8,545 nt of DNA from an uncultured Clostridia bacterium (GTDB taxonomy: Bacteria > Bacillota > Clostridia > RUG12999): NCBI GenBank assembly GCA_949739095.1, contig CATIYX010000235.1:1-8545 (forward strand), written 5' to 3'. Under the pieces are notes generated by a model. The model did no database searches. It saw nothing but the letters and a program-made list of their open reading frames with translations, and was not told where the DNA came from. The position numbers and the translations under genes are program-made. Shown here one piece after another: positions 1-5,821 of the stretch. Position 1 is the first letter of the stretch. The number at the start of each line of letters is the position of its first letter.

Positions 1-10
1 ATCGTCATGT

Positions 11-54
11 GTACCCGGGACTGTATGCTAGGCGTACTTCCGGGTATTTATTTT
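11..54 (+). terminator. Hairpin A with T-rich tail, terminator-like
   Basis: Positions 11-20 pair with 38-47 in a 10 bp stem: six core pairs from ACCCGG/CCGGGT, plus A-U and G-U pairs at both ends. A further GTA/TAC pairing (23-25 with 35-37) narrows the loop. The stem runs into ATTTATTTT, which resembles an intrinsic terminator although the T-run is interrupted by an A and a G-U pair closes the base. It could end an upstream transcript or act as an attenuator for the ribosomal operon. Confidence 0.4.
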
Positions 55-76
55 GGGTGTTCATGACACACCCGGA
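52..76 (+). other. Hairpin C in rpsJ leader
   Basis: GGGTGT (55-60) pairs perfectly with ACACCC (68-73) around the 7-nt loop TCATGAC. The stem can be extended by two G-U pairs and one A-U pair to 52-54/74-76. Its 3' arm shares bases with the alternative pairing B (38-45 with 70-77), so the two cannot form together. Confidence 0.45.
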
Positions 77-139
77 ACCGTGTACGGAAAGAGTCGCACA
101 AGAGACGCAGTAATCAATATATAGGAGGCGACAAGTGTT

Positions 140-451
140 ATGGCAAACACACAGAAAATGAGAATCCGTTTAAAATCTTATGACCACACGCTGATTGACC
201 AATCAGCTGCAAAAATCGTGGAAACAGCGAAAAGAACGGGCGCGAAAGTGTCCGGGCCGATTCCGCTGCCGACCAAAAAGGAAATTATCACGATTCTGCG
301 TGCTGTTCATAAGTATAAAGATTCCCGTGAACAGTTCGAAATGAGAACACACAAACGGCTGATTGATGTAGAGCCAACCGCGAAAACAATCGAAGCGCTG
401 AAACGTTTGGATTTGCCCGCTGGTGTGGAAATCGACATGAAATTAGCATAA
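140..451 (+). CDS. rpsJ: 30S ribosomal protein S10 (NusE)
   Basis: S10 (103 aa) sits in the head of the 30S subunit. As NusE it also joins NusB in transcription antitermination and contacts NusG in transcription-translation coupling. The N-terminal RIRLKSYDH (residues 8-16), the GPIPLPT segment (39-45) and THKRLID (69-75) are family hallmarks. The ribosome-binding loop reads HKYKDSREQFE (57-67), the Bacillota form; in Gram-positive pathogens substitutions in this stretch are linked to reduced tigecycline susceptibility, and the residues here look wild type. The ATG follows AGGAGG (123-128) at an 11-nt spacing. It is the first gene of the S10 operon, with the candidate attenuator directly upstream. 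Confidence 0.98.
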   Translation: MANTQKMRIRLKSYDHTLIDQSAAKIVETAKRTGAKVSGPIPLPTKKEIITILRAVHKYKDSREQFEMRTHKRLIDVEPTAKTIEALKRLDLPAGVEIDMKLA

Positions 452-512
452 AACAGTTGAAACAGCCACTGAACATCCGTTTATGTCATGAATAAACAGG
501 GTTCCAGGTCAT

Positions 513-533
513 GTTGGCACAAACTGTGTCAAC
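513..533 (+). other. Hairpin just upstream of rplC ribosome binding site
   Basis: In the 106-nt rpsJ-rplC gap, GTTGGCACA (513-521) pairs with TGTGTCAAC (525-533) in a 9 bp stem with one G-U pair and a 3-nt AAC loop. It ends 9 nt before the TAGGAGGT ribosome binding site (543-550). There is no T-run after it, so it is not a terminator. An alternative 5 bp pairing, CATGA (487-491) with TCATG (509-513), competes for its first base. It may be a processing site or a translational control element; function unknown. Confidence 0.4.
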
Positions 534-557
534 CAATAACCATAGGAGGTAAGGAAA

Positions 558-1187
558 ATGCAGAAAGCAATCATGGGCAGAAAACTTGGCATGACCCAAG
601 TGTTCGCCGAAGATGGAAAAGTAACGCCGGTTACTGTAATTGAAGCAGGTCCCTGCGTTATCACACAAAAGAAAACTGTGGAAACCGACGGCTATAGTGC
701 AGTTCAAATGGGTTTCGCAGACAAAAAAGAAAGTAAAATGACAAAACCGCTGAAAGGTCACTTTGACAAAGCGGGAGTGCCTTACAAACGGTTCCTGTGC
801 GAATTCCGTCTGGATAACGCAGAAGAATTGAACGTGGGCGATGTTGTGAAAGCGGATACGTTTGAAGCCGGAGAAGCGGTTGACGTAACCGGAAGAAGCA
901 AAGGAAAAGGCTATGCTGGTACCATCAAACGCTGGGGTACGCACCGCGGTCCTATGACACACGGTAGTGGATATCATCGTGGCGTTGGTTCTTTGGGCGC
1001 ATGTTCTTCTCCGTCCCGTGTATTCAAAGGAAAGAAACTGCCTGGTCACCTCGGAAACGAACGTGTTACCATTCAGAATTTGGATATTGTGAAAGTGGAT
1101 ACGGAAAGAAATCTGCTTCTGGTCAAAGGCGCAGTTCCGGGACCGAAAGGCGGACTGCTTTATATAAAAGATACCAACAGAAAATAA
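558..1187 (+). CDS. rplC: 50S ribosomal protein L3
   Basis: L3 (209 aa) is a primary 23S rRNA binder that starts 50S assembly. Its central extension reaches towards the peptidyl transferase centre. The sequence opens with GRKLGMTQVF (residues 7-16), has the conserved extension THRGPMTHGSGYHR (128-141), then RVFKGKKLPGHLGNERVTIQN (154-174), and ends with a GAVPGPKG segment (191-198). Residue 164 is His where the E. coli protein has the PrmB-methylated glutamine, consistent with a non-proteobacterial L3. The start follows TAGGAGGT at 7-nt spacing. Met6 is not preferred because the N-terminal MxxAIMGRKLG matches the family. Confidence 0.98.
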   Translation: MQKAIMGRKLGMTQVFAEDGKVTPVTVIEAGPCVITQKKTVETDGYSAVQMGFADKKESKMTKPLKGHFDKAGVPYKRFLCEFRLDNAEELNVGDVVKADTFEAGEAVDVTGRSKGKGYAGTIKRWGTHRGPMTHGSGYHRGVGSLGACSSPSRVFKGKKLPGHLGNERVTIQNLDIVKVDTERNLLLVKGAVPGPKGGLLYIKDTNRK

Positions 1188-1195
1188 GAATTAGG

Positions 1196-1203
1196 AAAGG
1201 AGG
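1196..1203 (+). promoter_or_regulatory. Ribosome binding site that sets the rplD start
   Basis: AAAGGAGG directly abuts the ATG at 1204, leaving no spacer, but lies 9 nt before the ATG at 1213. The downstream ATG is therefore the likely start of rplD. Confidence 0.8.
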
Positions 1204-1212
1204 ATGCAGATT

Positions 1213-1833
1213 ATGCCTAACGCAGTATTAGTTAATATGGCGGGAGAAAAAGTGAAAGACATCACTTTGAACGACAATGTATTTGGATGCGAAGTGAATC
1301 AATATGCCATTCATGAAGTGGTTGTGAACTACTTGGCAAACCAACGGCAGGGTACCCAGAGTACCAAAACAAGATCGGAAGTACGCGGCGGCGGCAGAAA
1401 ACCTTGGAGACAAAAAGGAACCGGTCGTGCAAGACAGGGTAGTATCCGCGCACCGCAGTGGACGGGCGGCGGCGTTGCACTGGGACCGAAACCGCGCAGC
1501 TATCGTTACACCGTGAACAAAAAAGTGAAACGGCTGGCAATGCGCAGCGTATTGAGTGCAAAGGTGAATGATGGAGAACTGATCGCAGTGGACAACATTG
1601 CACTGGACGAAATTAAAACCAAAGCAATCGCTGACATGCTGACAAACTTGAACGCGAAGAAAGCATTGATTTTGCTTCCTGAGAAAAACGATGTGGTATA
1701 CCGCAGCGCGCGCAACATTAAAGGCGTGGCGGTTTCAACGGTCGGCACAATGAACGTATATGAAATTTTGAAATATGAAACCTTGGTAACCACCGAAGCG
1801 GCGATTGCCAAAATTGAGGAGGTGTACGCATAA
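1213..1833 (+). CDS. rplD: 50S ribosomal protein L4
   Basis: L4 (206 aa) binds 23S rRNA near its 5' end and extends a loop into the nascent peptide exit tunnel. In E. coli it also represses its own S10 operon by acting on the leader RNA, a mechanism not demonstrated in Bacillota. The tunnel loop is intact: EVRGGGRKPWRQKGTGRARQ (residues 56-75) followed by GSIRAPQW (76-83), with no sign of macrolide-resistance change. The start is placed at 1213 rather than 1204 because of ribosome binding site spacing, giving an N-terminus MPNAVLVNMAG. The TAA stop overlaps the rplW ATG by one base (TAATG), suggesting translational coupling. Confidence 0.97.
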   Translation: MPNAVLVNMAGEKVKDITLNDNVFGCEVNQYAIHEVVVNYLANQRQGTQSTKTRSEVRGGGRKPWRQKGTGRARQGSIRAPQWTGGGVALGPKPRSYRYTVNKKVKRLAMRSVLSAKVNDGELIAVDNIALDEIKTKAIADMLTNLNAKKALILLPEKNDVVYRSARNIKGVAVSTVGTMNVYEILKYETLVTTEAAIAKIEEVYA

Positions 1834-2123
1834 TGAACGCTTACGATGTAATTGTAAAACCAATTATCACCGAAAAAAGCATGGGGCAGTTGGAAGATAA
1901 AAAGTACACCTTCCAGGTAGCGAAAAATGCAACAAAGGTACAAATCAGACAGGCCGTGGAAGAAGTGTTCGGCGTGAAAGTCAAAGACGTTAACACCATG
2001 AACATGACCGGCAAAATCAAAAGAATGGGTGCACACAGCGGCAAACGCGCTGACTGGAAAAAAGCGATTGTCACGCTGACAGAAGACAGCAAAACAATCG
2101 AATTCTTTGAAGGTATGGTTTAA
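1833..2123 (+). CDS. rplW: 50S ribosomal protein L23
   Basis: L23 (96 aa) lies at the rim of the polypeptide exit tunnel and is the docking site for trigger factor and signal recognition particle. The early motif IVKPIITEKS (residues 7-16) and the KYTFQVAKNATKVQIRQAVE segment (24-43) are typical. VFGVKVKDVNTMNMTGKIKR (45-64) leads into the C-terminal beta segment. It starts on the last base of the rplD stop codon. Its ribosome binding site AGGAGGT (1817-1823) lies inside the end of rplD at 9-nt spacing. Length is normal for the bacterial family. Confidence 0.97.
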   Translation: MNAYDVIVKPIITEKSMGQLEDKKYTFQVAKNATKVQIRQAVEEVFGVKVKDVNTMNMTGKIKRMGAHSGKRADWKKAIVTLTEDSKTIEFFEGMV

Positions 2124-2162
2124 TACCGCGCCCTACAAATTCTTAAAGGAGGTAGGTCTTAA

Positions 2163-2996
2163 ATGGCTATCAAAAAATATAACCCCACCTCTCCGGCCAG
2201 ACGGTTTATGACGGTTTCCACCTTTGAAGAAATCACAACAAATAAACCGGAACGTTCCTTGCTGGAACCAATGAAGAAAAATGCCGGAAGAAACTCCTAT
2301 GGTAGAATCACGGTTCGCCACAGAGGAGGCGGGAACAGAAGAAAATACAGAGTAATCGACTTTAAACGTGATAAGGACAATATGACAGCAAATGTGCTGA
2401 CAATTGAATACGATCCGAACCGGAGCGCAAACATTGCGCTGGTGCAGTATGAAGACGGCGAAAAAAGATATATTCTGGCGCCGCTGGGTCTAAAAGTAGG
2501 CGATAAAGTGGAATCCGGTCCGCAGAGTGATATCAAACCGGGTAACGCAATGCGTTTGGCAGATATGCCGGTTGGTACAACGATTCACAACATTGAACTG
2601 GTACCGGGACGCGGCGGACAGTTGGTACGCAGTGCAGGAAACAGCGCACAGCTGATGGCGAAAGAAAGCAAATTCGCTCATGTCAGACTCCCCTCCGGTG
2701 AAATGAGACTGATTCGCATGGAATGCAAAGCAACCATCGGACAGGTCGGCAACATCGACCACGAAAACATCTCCATCGGTAAAGCGGGACGTAAACGCCA
2801 CATGGGATGGCGCCCGACCGTACGTGGTGTCGTCATGAACCCCTGCGACCATCCGCACGGCGGTGGTGAAGGTAAATCGCCTATCGGTATGCCAAGCCCT
2901 GTTACTCCTTGGGGTAAACCGGCTCTGGGTCTGAAGACGAGATCGAAAAAGAAATCCACGAACAAATATATCGTGAAATCCAGACATGACAGATAA
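2163..2996 (+). CDS. rplB: 50S ribosomal protein L2
   Basis: L2 (277 aa) binds 23S rRNA close to the peptidyl transferase centre and is needed for subunit association. The N-terminal OB-like half includes RHRGGGNRRKYRVIDFKR (residues 52-69). The SH3-like half contains the GRGGQLVRSAGNSAQL stretch. The hallmark DHPHGGGEG lies at 229-237 and holds the histidines of the region equivalent to E. coli His229. SPVTPWGKPALGLKTR and a basic KKKS-containing tail follow. The start is supported by AAAGGAGGT (2145-2153) at 9-nt spacing. Cys228 precedes the hallmark where many bacteria have Val, a minor lineage variation. Confidence 0.98.
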   Translation: MAIKKYNPTSPARRFMTVSTFEEITTNKPERSLLEPMKKNAGRNSYGRITVRHRGGGNRRKYRVIDFKRDKDNMTANVLTIEYDPNRSANIALVQYEDGEKRYILAPLGLKVGDKVESGPQSDIKPGNAMRLADMPVGTTIHNIELVPGRGGQLVRSAGNSAQLMAKESKFAHVRLPSGEMRLIRMECKATIGQVGNIDHENISIGKAGRKRHMGWRPTVRGVVMNPCDHPHGGGEGKSPIGMPSPVTPWGKPALGLKTRSKKKSTNKYIVKSRHDR

Positions 2997-3029
2997 TCAC
3001 GTCAAAGCCTAGATGAAGGAGGGAAAGAA

Positions 3030-3305
3030 ATGAGCAGATCGTTGAAAAAGGGACCTTTCGTGCAGGAAAAACTGCTGAAACGGGTAATTGAACTCAACGA
3101 AAAAAATGAGAAAAAAGTACTCAAAACGTGGTCAAGATCCTCTACGATATTTCCTGAAATGGTAGGCCATACAATCGCCGTTCATGACGGACGCAAACAT
3201 GTGCCGGTCTACTGCACGGAAGACATGGTAGGCCACAAGCTGGGTGAATTCGCACCGACACGGACTTTTAAAGGTCATCAGGGCGGAAAATCCAACGCAA
3301 GATAA
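3030..3305 (+). CDS. rpsS: 30S ribosomal protein S19
   Basis: S19 (91 aa) binds 16S rRNA in the 30S head, pairs with S13, and forms part of the bridge to the 50S subunit near the A-site tRNA. SRSLKKGPFV (residues 2-11) is the family N-terminus. TWSRSSTIFPEMVGHTIAVH (33-52) and TEDMVGHKLGEFAPTRTFKGH (63-83) are the conserved core. AAGGAGG (3016-3022) sits 7 nt before the ATG. Gene order between rplB and rplV is canonical. Confidence 0.98.
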   Translation: MSRSLKKGPFVQEKLLKRVIELNEKNEKKVLKTWSRSSTIFPEMVGHTIAVHDGRKHVPVYCTEDMVGHKLGEFAPTRTFKGHQGGKSNAR

Positions 3306-3340
3306 TGAGAACGAAATATAGATGGAACTTATAAGTGACG

Positions 3341-3350
3341 GGAAAGGAGG
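3341..3350 (+). promoter_or_regulatory. Ribosome binding site that sets the rplV start
   Basis: GGAAAGGAGG ends 8 nt before the ATG at 3359. An in-frame GTG at 3335 lies upstream of this site and would place the ribosome binding site inside the gene, so it is rejected as the start. Confidence 0.85.
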
Positions 3351-3358
3351 AGCGAGCC

Positions 3359-3700
3359 ATGGAAGCTACAGCAATACACAAATATGCTCGTATTTCACCG
3401 CGTAAAGCGAAAATCGTTATGGATTTAATCAGAAATAAACCGGTCGGCGAAGCAATGGGTATTTTGAAAAACACCCCCAAAGCAGCGTCCGAACTATTGA
3501 TTAAGGTTCTGGGAACCGCGATTGCAAATGCGGAAAACAACCACAGCATGAACGCAGACGCTCTTTATGTTGCGGAAGTGACAGCAGATCCGGGACCGAT
3601 TATGAAACGGGTGCAGCCCCGCGCACAGGGACGTGCATTCCGCATTAACAAAAGAACAAGTCATTTGAAAATTGTTTTGAAGGAAAAAGAGGAGGTGTAA
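3359..3700 (+). CDS. rplV: 50S ribosomal protein L22
   Basis: L22 (113 aa from this start) contacts all six 23S rRNA domains and its beta-hairpin lines the exit tunnel near the macrolide site. YARISPRKAKIVMDLIR (residues 9-25) is the signature region. The hairpin tip is formed by RVQPRAQGRAFRINKRTSH (84-102), without the deletions or insertions seen in macrolide-resistant strains. The ATG is chosen because GGAAAGGAGG lies 8 nt upstream and the protein then aligns with the usual length; the in-frame GTG 24 nt upstream adds only a translated ribosome binding site. The end of the gene carries the ribosome binding site of rpsC. Confidence 0.97.
   Translation: MEATAIHKYARISPRKAKIVMDLIRNKPVGEAMGILKNTPKAASELLIKVLGTAIANAENNHSMNADALYVAEVTADPGPIMKRVQPRAQGRAFRINKRTSHLKIVLKEKEEV
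3687..3696 (+). promoter_or_regulatory. Ribosome binding site for the TTG start of rpsC
   Basis: AAGAGGAGGT lies inside the last codons of rplV, 7 nt before the TTG at 3704. An in-frame TAA at 3698-3700 (the rplV stop) blocks any earlier start. The next in-frame ATG falls well inside the conserved protein, so TTG is required. Confidence 0.85.
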
Positions 3701-3703
3701 TCA

Positions 3704-4369
3704 TTGGGTCAAAAAGTGCATCCACACGGAATTAGAGTTGGCGTTATCAAAGACTGGGATTCAAAATGGTATGCAGAAGATTCTGCATTCGGCGACCAGT
3801 TGGTTGAGGACGTGAAAATCAGAAAATTTCTGAAAAAACGTTTGTTTGCAGCGGGCGTTTCTAAATTTGAAATCGAACGTAAAGCAAATAAAGTTTTCAT
3901 TAATATTCATGCTGCAAAACCGGGTATCATCATCGGCCGCAGCGGCAGTGAAATCGAAAAACTGAAAACCGATTTGATCAAAATGATTGACAAACCGGTG
4001 AACATTAACATCAAGGAAATCAAAACGCCGGATATGGACGCGCAGTTGGTTGCGGAAAATATCGCATCTCAGCTGGAACGCCGTATATCCTTCCGCCGCG
4101 CTATGAAATCTACCATGGCACGCGTGATGAAATGTGGCGCAAAGGGAATTAAAACCCAGTGCTCCGGTCGTCTCGGTGGCGCAGAAATCGCGCGCAGCGA
4201 ACACTATCATGAAGGAACCATTCCGCTGCAAACTTTGCGTGCAGATATTGATTATGGATTCTATGAAGCAGATACAACCTATGGTAAAATCGGCGTAAAA
4301 GTATGGATCTATAAAGGGGAAGTCCTTCCGGAAAGTAAGAAGGTAACTGCACAGGGAGGAGGAAAATAA
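3704..4369 (+). CDS. rpsC: 30S ribosomal protein S3
   Basis: S3 (221 aa) forms the mRNA entry channel with S4 and S5 in the 30S head. The family start GQKVHPHGIRVG (residues 2-13) is present. The KH domain carries the GxxG loop as GRSG (78-81) within GIIIGRSGSEIEKL. The basic residues Arg131, Arg132 and Lys135 match those implicated in ribosomal mRNA helicase activity in E. coli. SGRLGGAEIARSEHYHEGTIPLQTLRADIDYG (154-185) marks the C-terminal domain. Translation must start at TTG, which is rarer than ATG but offset by a strong ribosome binding site. The gene is in the same frame as rplV, separated by the TAA and one codon, so coupling by re-initiation is plausible. Confidence 0.97.
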   Translation: MGQKVHPHGIRVGVIKDWDSKWYAEDSAFGDQLVEDVKIRKFLKKRLFAAGVSKFEIERKANKVFINIHAAKPGIIIGRSGSEIEKLKTDLIKMIDKPVNINIKEIKTPDMDAQLVAENIASQLERRISFRRAMKSTMARVMKCGAKGIKTQCSGRLGGAEIARSEHYHEGTIPLQTLRADIDYGFYEADTTYGKIGVKVWIYKGEVLPESKKVTAQGGGK

Positions 4370-4370
4370 T

Positions 4371-4811
4371 ATGTTGATGCCTAAACGTGTGAAATACCGC
4401 CGGGTACAGAGAGGCCGTATGAAGGGTCGCGCAACCCGTGGAAACAAAATCACTTATGGTGAATTCGGCATACAGGCGCTGGAACCCGGCTGGATTACTT
4501 CCAACCAGATTGAAGCAGCCCGTATCGCTATGACAAGATATATCAGAAGGGGCGGTCAGGTTTGGATTAAAATTTTCCCTGACAAGCCTGTTACGGAAAA
4601 ACCGGCTGAAACCCGAATGGGTAGCGGAAAAGGGTCTCCGGAATACTGGGTAGCAGTTGTAAAACCGGATCGTATTCTGTTTGAAATCGCCGGTGTATCG
4701 GAAGAAGTTGCAAAGGCTGCTATGTCTCGTGCAATCCACAAACTTCCGATTAAGTGTAAATTTGTTGTCCGCAAGGACATGGAAACGGAAGGTGAGGCAA
4801 ATGAAGGTTAA
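4371..4811 (+). CDS. rplP: 50S ribosomal protein L16
   Basis: L16 (146 aa) binds 23S rRNA near the A site, contacts the elbow of A-site tRNA, and is added late in 50S assembly. MLMPKRVKYRRVQRGRMKG (residues 1-19) and the TRMGSGKGSPEYWVAVV motif (81-97) are diagnostic. Arg82 corresponds to the E. coli arginine that is hydroxylated by YcfD; whether it is modified here is unknown. GGGAGGAGG (4354-4362), inside the end of rpsC, gives 8-nt spacing to this ATG. Met3 would be 14 nt away and is less likely. The last 11 bases overlap rpmC. Confidence 0.98.
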   Translation: MLMPKRVKYRRVQRGRMKGRATRGNKITYGEFGIQALEPGWITSNQIEAARIAMTRYIRRGGQVWIKIFPDKPVTEKPAETRMGSGKGSPEYWVAVVKPDRILFEIAGVSEEVAKAAMSRAIHKLPIKCKFVVRKDMETEGEANEG

Positions 4812-5001
4812 TGAAATTCGTGATATGACCCAGGATGAACTCGAACTGAAACTGAAAGAACTGAAACAGGAACTGTTCAATCTGCGATTTCAACATGCCA
4901 CCAACCAGTTAGACAATCCCATGAAAATGGTTGAAGTGAAACGCACCATTGCACGGGTGAAAACCGTCATGCGGGAAACGGAATTGAAGGAATCGGTATA
5001 A
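4801..5001 (+). CDS. rpmC: 50S ribosomal protein L29
   Basis: L29 (66 aa) is a two-helix protein beside L23 at the tunnel exit. The protein begins MKVNEIRDMTQDEL (residues 1-14) and continues with the highly helical LKLKELKQELFNLRFQ (16-31). QLDNPMKMVEVKRTIARVKT (36-55) forms the second helix. The frame is open far upstream, but this ATG gives the family start and normal length. The start lies 11 nt inside rplP in a different frame. Its ribosome binding site is weak, an interrupted AAGGTGAGG at 4789-4797, which suggests reliance on ribosomes finishing rplP. Confidence 0.95.
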   Translation: MKVNEIRDMTQDELELKLKELKQELFNLRFQHATNQLDNPMKMVEVKRTIARVKTVMRETELKESV

Positions 5002-5054
5002 ATCAGAAGAGATGTTCCGAAAAACAGACATTTTCGTAAAAAGGAGGAAGGAAC

Positions 5055-5312
5055 GTGGCAGAGCGCAATTACAGAAAAGTAAGAGTGGGCAAAGTTGTCA
5101 GCGACAAAATGGATAAAACCATCACGGTTGCAATTGAAGAAAACGTCAAACACCCACTGTACGGAAAAATCGTTCGCAGAACATATAAACTCAAAGCTCA
5201 CGACGAGAACAATACCTGTCAGATTGGCGACCGCGTGAGAGTGATGGAGACAAGACCCCTTTCGAAAGACAAAAGATGGCGGCTTGTTGAAATTGTAGAG
5301 AAAGCGAAATAA
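5055..5312 (+). CDS. rpsQ: 30S ribosomal protein S17
   Basis: S17 (85 aa) is a primary 16S rRNA binder with an OB fold in the 30S body. RKVRVGKVVSDKMDKTITVA (residues 7-26) and HPLYGKIVRRTYKLKAHDE (33-51) are the signature stretches. IGDRVRVMETRPLSKDKRWR (57-76) completes the fold. Translation starts at GTG, 7 nt after AAGGAGG (5041-5047). It is the last gene of the classical S10 operon. The gap to rplN is 89 nt with no clear terminator, so transcription probably continues. Confidence 0.97.
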   Translation: MAERNYRKVRVGKVVSDKMDKTITVAIEENVKHPLYGKIVRRTYKLKAHDENNTCQIGDRVRVMETRPLSKDKRWRLVEIVEKAK

Positions 5313-5384
5313 TCCAACGTTGGTTGACACCGAACGTTACTATATGTCGCGCTCATAAGCAGATAATGCAGAGGAGTGCGTGGG

Positions 5385-5390
5385 AAGGAG
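5385..5390 (+). promoter_or_regulatory. Ribosome binding site that sets the rplN start
   Basis: AAGGAG lies 11 nt before the ATG at 5402. The frame is open back to a TTG at 5324, but only the ATG at 5402 gives the universal 122-residue L14. Confidence 0.75.
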
Positions 5391-5401
5391 ATGCAAAATC
5401 C

Positions 5402-5770
5402 ATGATTCAACAGCAGACAATCATGAAGGTTGCGGATAACACCGGCGCAAAAGAATTGATGTGTATCCGTGTGCTGGGCGGAAGCGGCAGAAAGATTGCA
5501 CACATCGGAGACGTTGTAGTGGCTTCTGTTAAAAAAGCAACACCCGGCGGCGTTGTTAAAAAAGGTGAAGTAGTAAAAGCGGTTGTGGTACGGACGGTAA
5601 AAGAAACCCGCCGCAGCGATGGCTCCTACATCAGATTTGACGAAAATGCCGCGGTCATTATCAGAGACGATAAAAACCCGAGAGGGACTCGTATTTTCGG
5701 ACCAGTTGCAAGAGAATTGCGTGACAAGGAATATATGAAAATCCTGTCTCTGGCACCGGAAGTATTATAA
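5402..5770 (+). CDS. rplN: 50S ribosomal protein L14
   Basis: L14 (122 aa, exactly the usual bacterial length) forms an intersubunit bridge with L19. It is also the site where the silencing factor RsfS binds in other bacteria. MIQQQTIMKVADNTGAKELM (residues 1-20) is the family start. IGDVVVASVKKATPGG (35-50), RFDENAAVIIRDDKNPRGTR (78-97) and IFGPVARELR (98-107) follow. The frame is open 78 nt further upstream, but that extension is not L14-like. The gene opens the classical spc operon, and no promoter could be recognised in the gap before it. Confidence 0.97.
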   Translation: MIQQQTIMKVADNTGAKELMCIRVLGGSGRKIAHIGDVVVASVKKATPGGVVKKGEVVKAVVVRTVKETRRSDGSYIRFDENAAVIIRDDKNPRGTRIFGPVARELRDKEYMKILSLAPEVL

Positions 5771-5821
5771 TCCCGGTTTGTTTGAAAGCACAAGTCAAAT
5801 GACCTACGAGGAGGCGAGAGA

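Larger units (their letters stand above)
1..139 (+). promoter_or_regulatory. 5' leader region of rpsJ, candidate attenuator
   Basis: This untranslated region precedes rpsJ and may extend beyond the window edge. It holds three pairings that cannot all coexist. Hairpin A pairs 11-20 with 38-47 and is followed by the T-rich run ATTTATTTT (46-54). Pairing B joins TTCCGGGT (38-45) to ACCCGGAA (70-77), a perfect 8 bp match that destroys A. Hairpin C pairs 55-60 with 68-73, is compatible with A and excludes B. The core ACCCGG occurs twice (13-18 and 70-75) with its complement CCGGGT (40-45) between the copies. That is the layout of a terminator/antiterminator switch, but hairpin A could simply be the terminator of an upstream gene, often tuf at this locus. 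No good -35/-10 pair is visible. Function is inferred; only the pairings are seen. Confidence 0.4.

Noticed and set aside
24..29. TATGCT as a -10 element for a leader promoter
   Set aside because: The -35 position would fall on ATCGTC at the window edge, a poor match, and the element lies in the loop of hairpin A.
486..1049. Reverse-strand open frame of about 187 codons over rplC
   Set aside because: It is antisense to intact L3 and Phe/His/Thr-rich, as expected from codon bias on the opposite strand.
1001..1231. Forward open frame of 76 codons in another frame at the end of rplC
   Set aside because: It overlaps the conserved L3 C-terminus, has no ribosome binding site and no recognisable domain.
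4149..4880. Long reverse-strand open frame of about 243 codons across rpsC, rplP and rpmC, and a similar one at 3761-4453
   Set aside because: They lie wholly opposite well-conserved ribosomal genes, have low-complexity Ser/Phe-rich or Arg/Phe-rich composition typical of antisense frames, and match no family I recognise.
5018..5036. CGAAAA/TTTTCG hairpin between rpmC and rpsQ
   Set aside because: It is a 6 bp, mostly A-U stem with no T-run after it, too weak to support as a regulatory element.
5314..5323. 10-base palindrome CCAACGTTGG just after rpsQ
   Set aside because: It has no loop for an RNA hairpin, and there is no promoter nearby for it to act as an operator; a single short palindrome is expected by chance.
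5324..5346. TTGACA at 5324-5329 as a -35 box of an internal spc promoter
   Set aside because: TACTAT or TATATG follow at 8 and 11 nt, far short of the usual 16-18, and nothing -10-like sits at the right distance.
5391..5405. Four-codon mini-frame ATG CAA AAT CCA TGA overlapping the rplN start
   Set aside because: The ATG abuts the AAGGAG site with no spacer, so initiation there is unlikely; it probably arises by chance.
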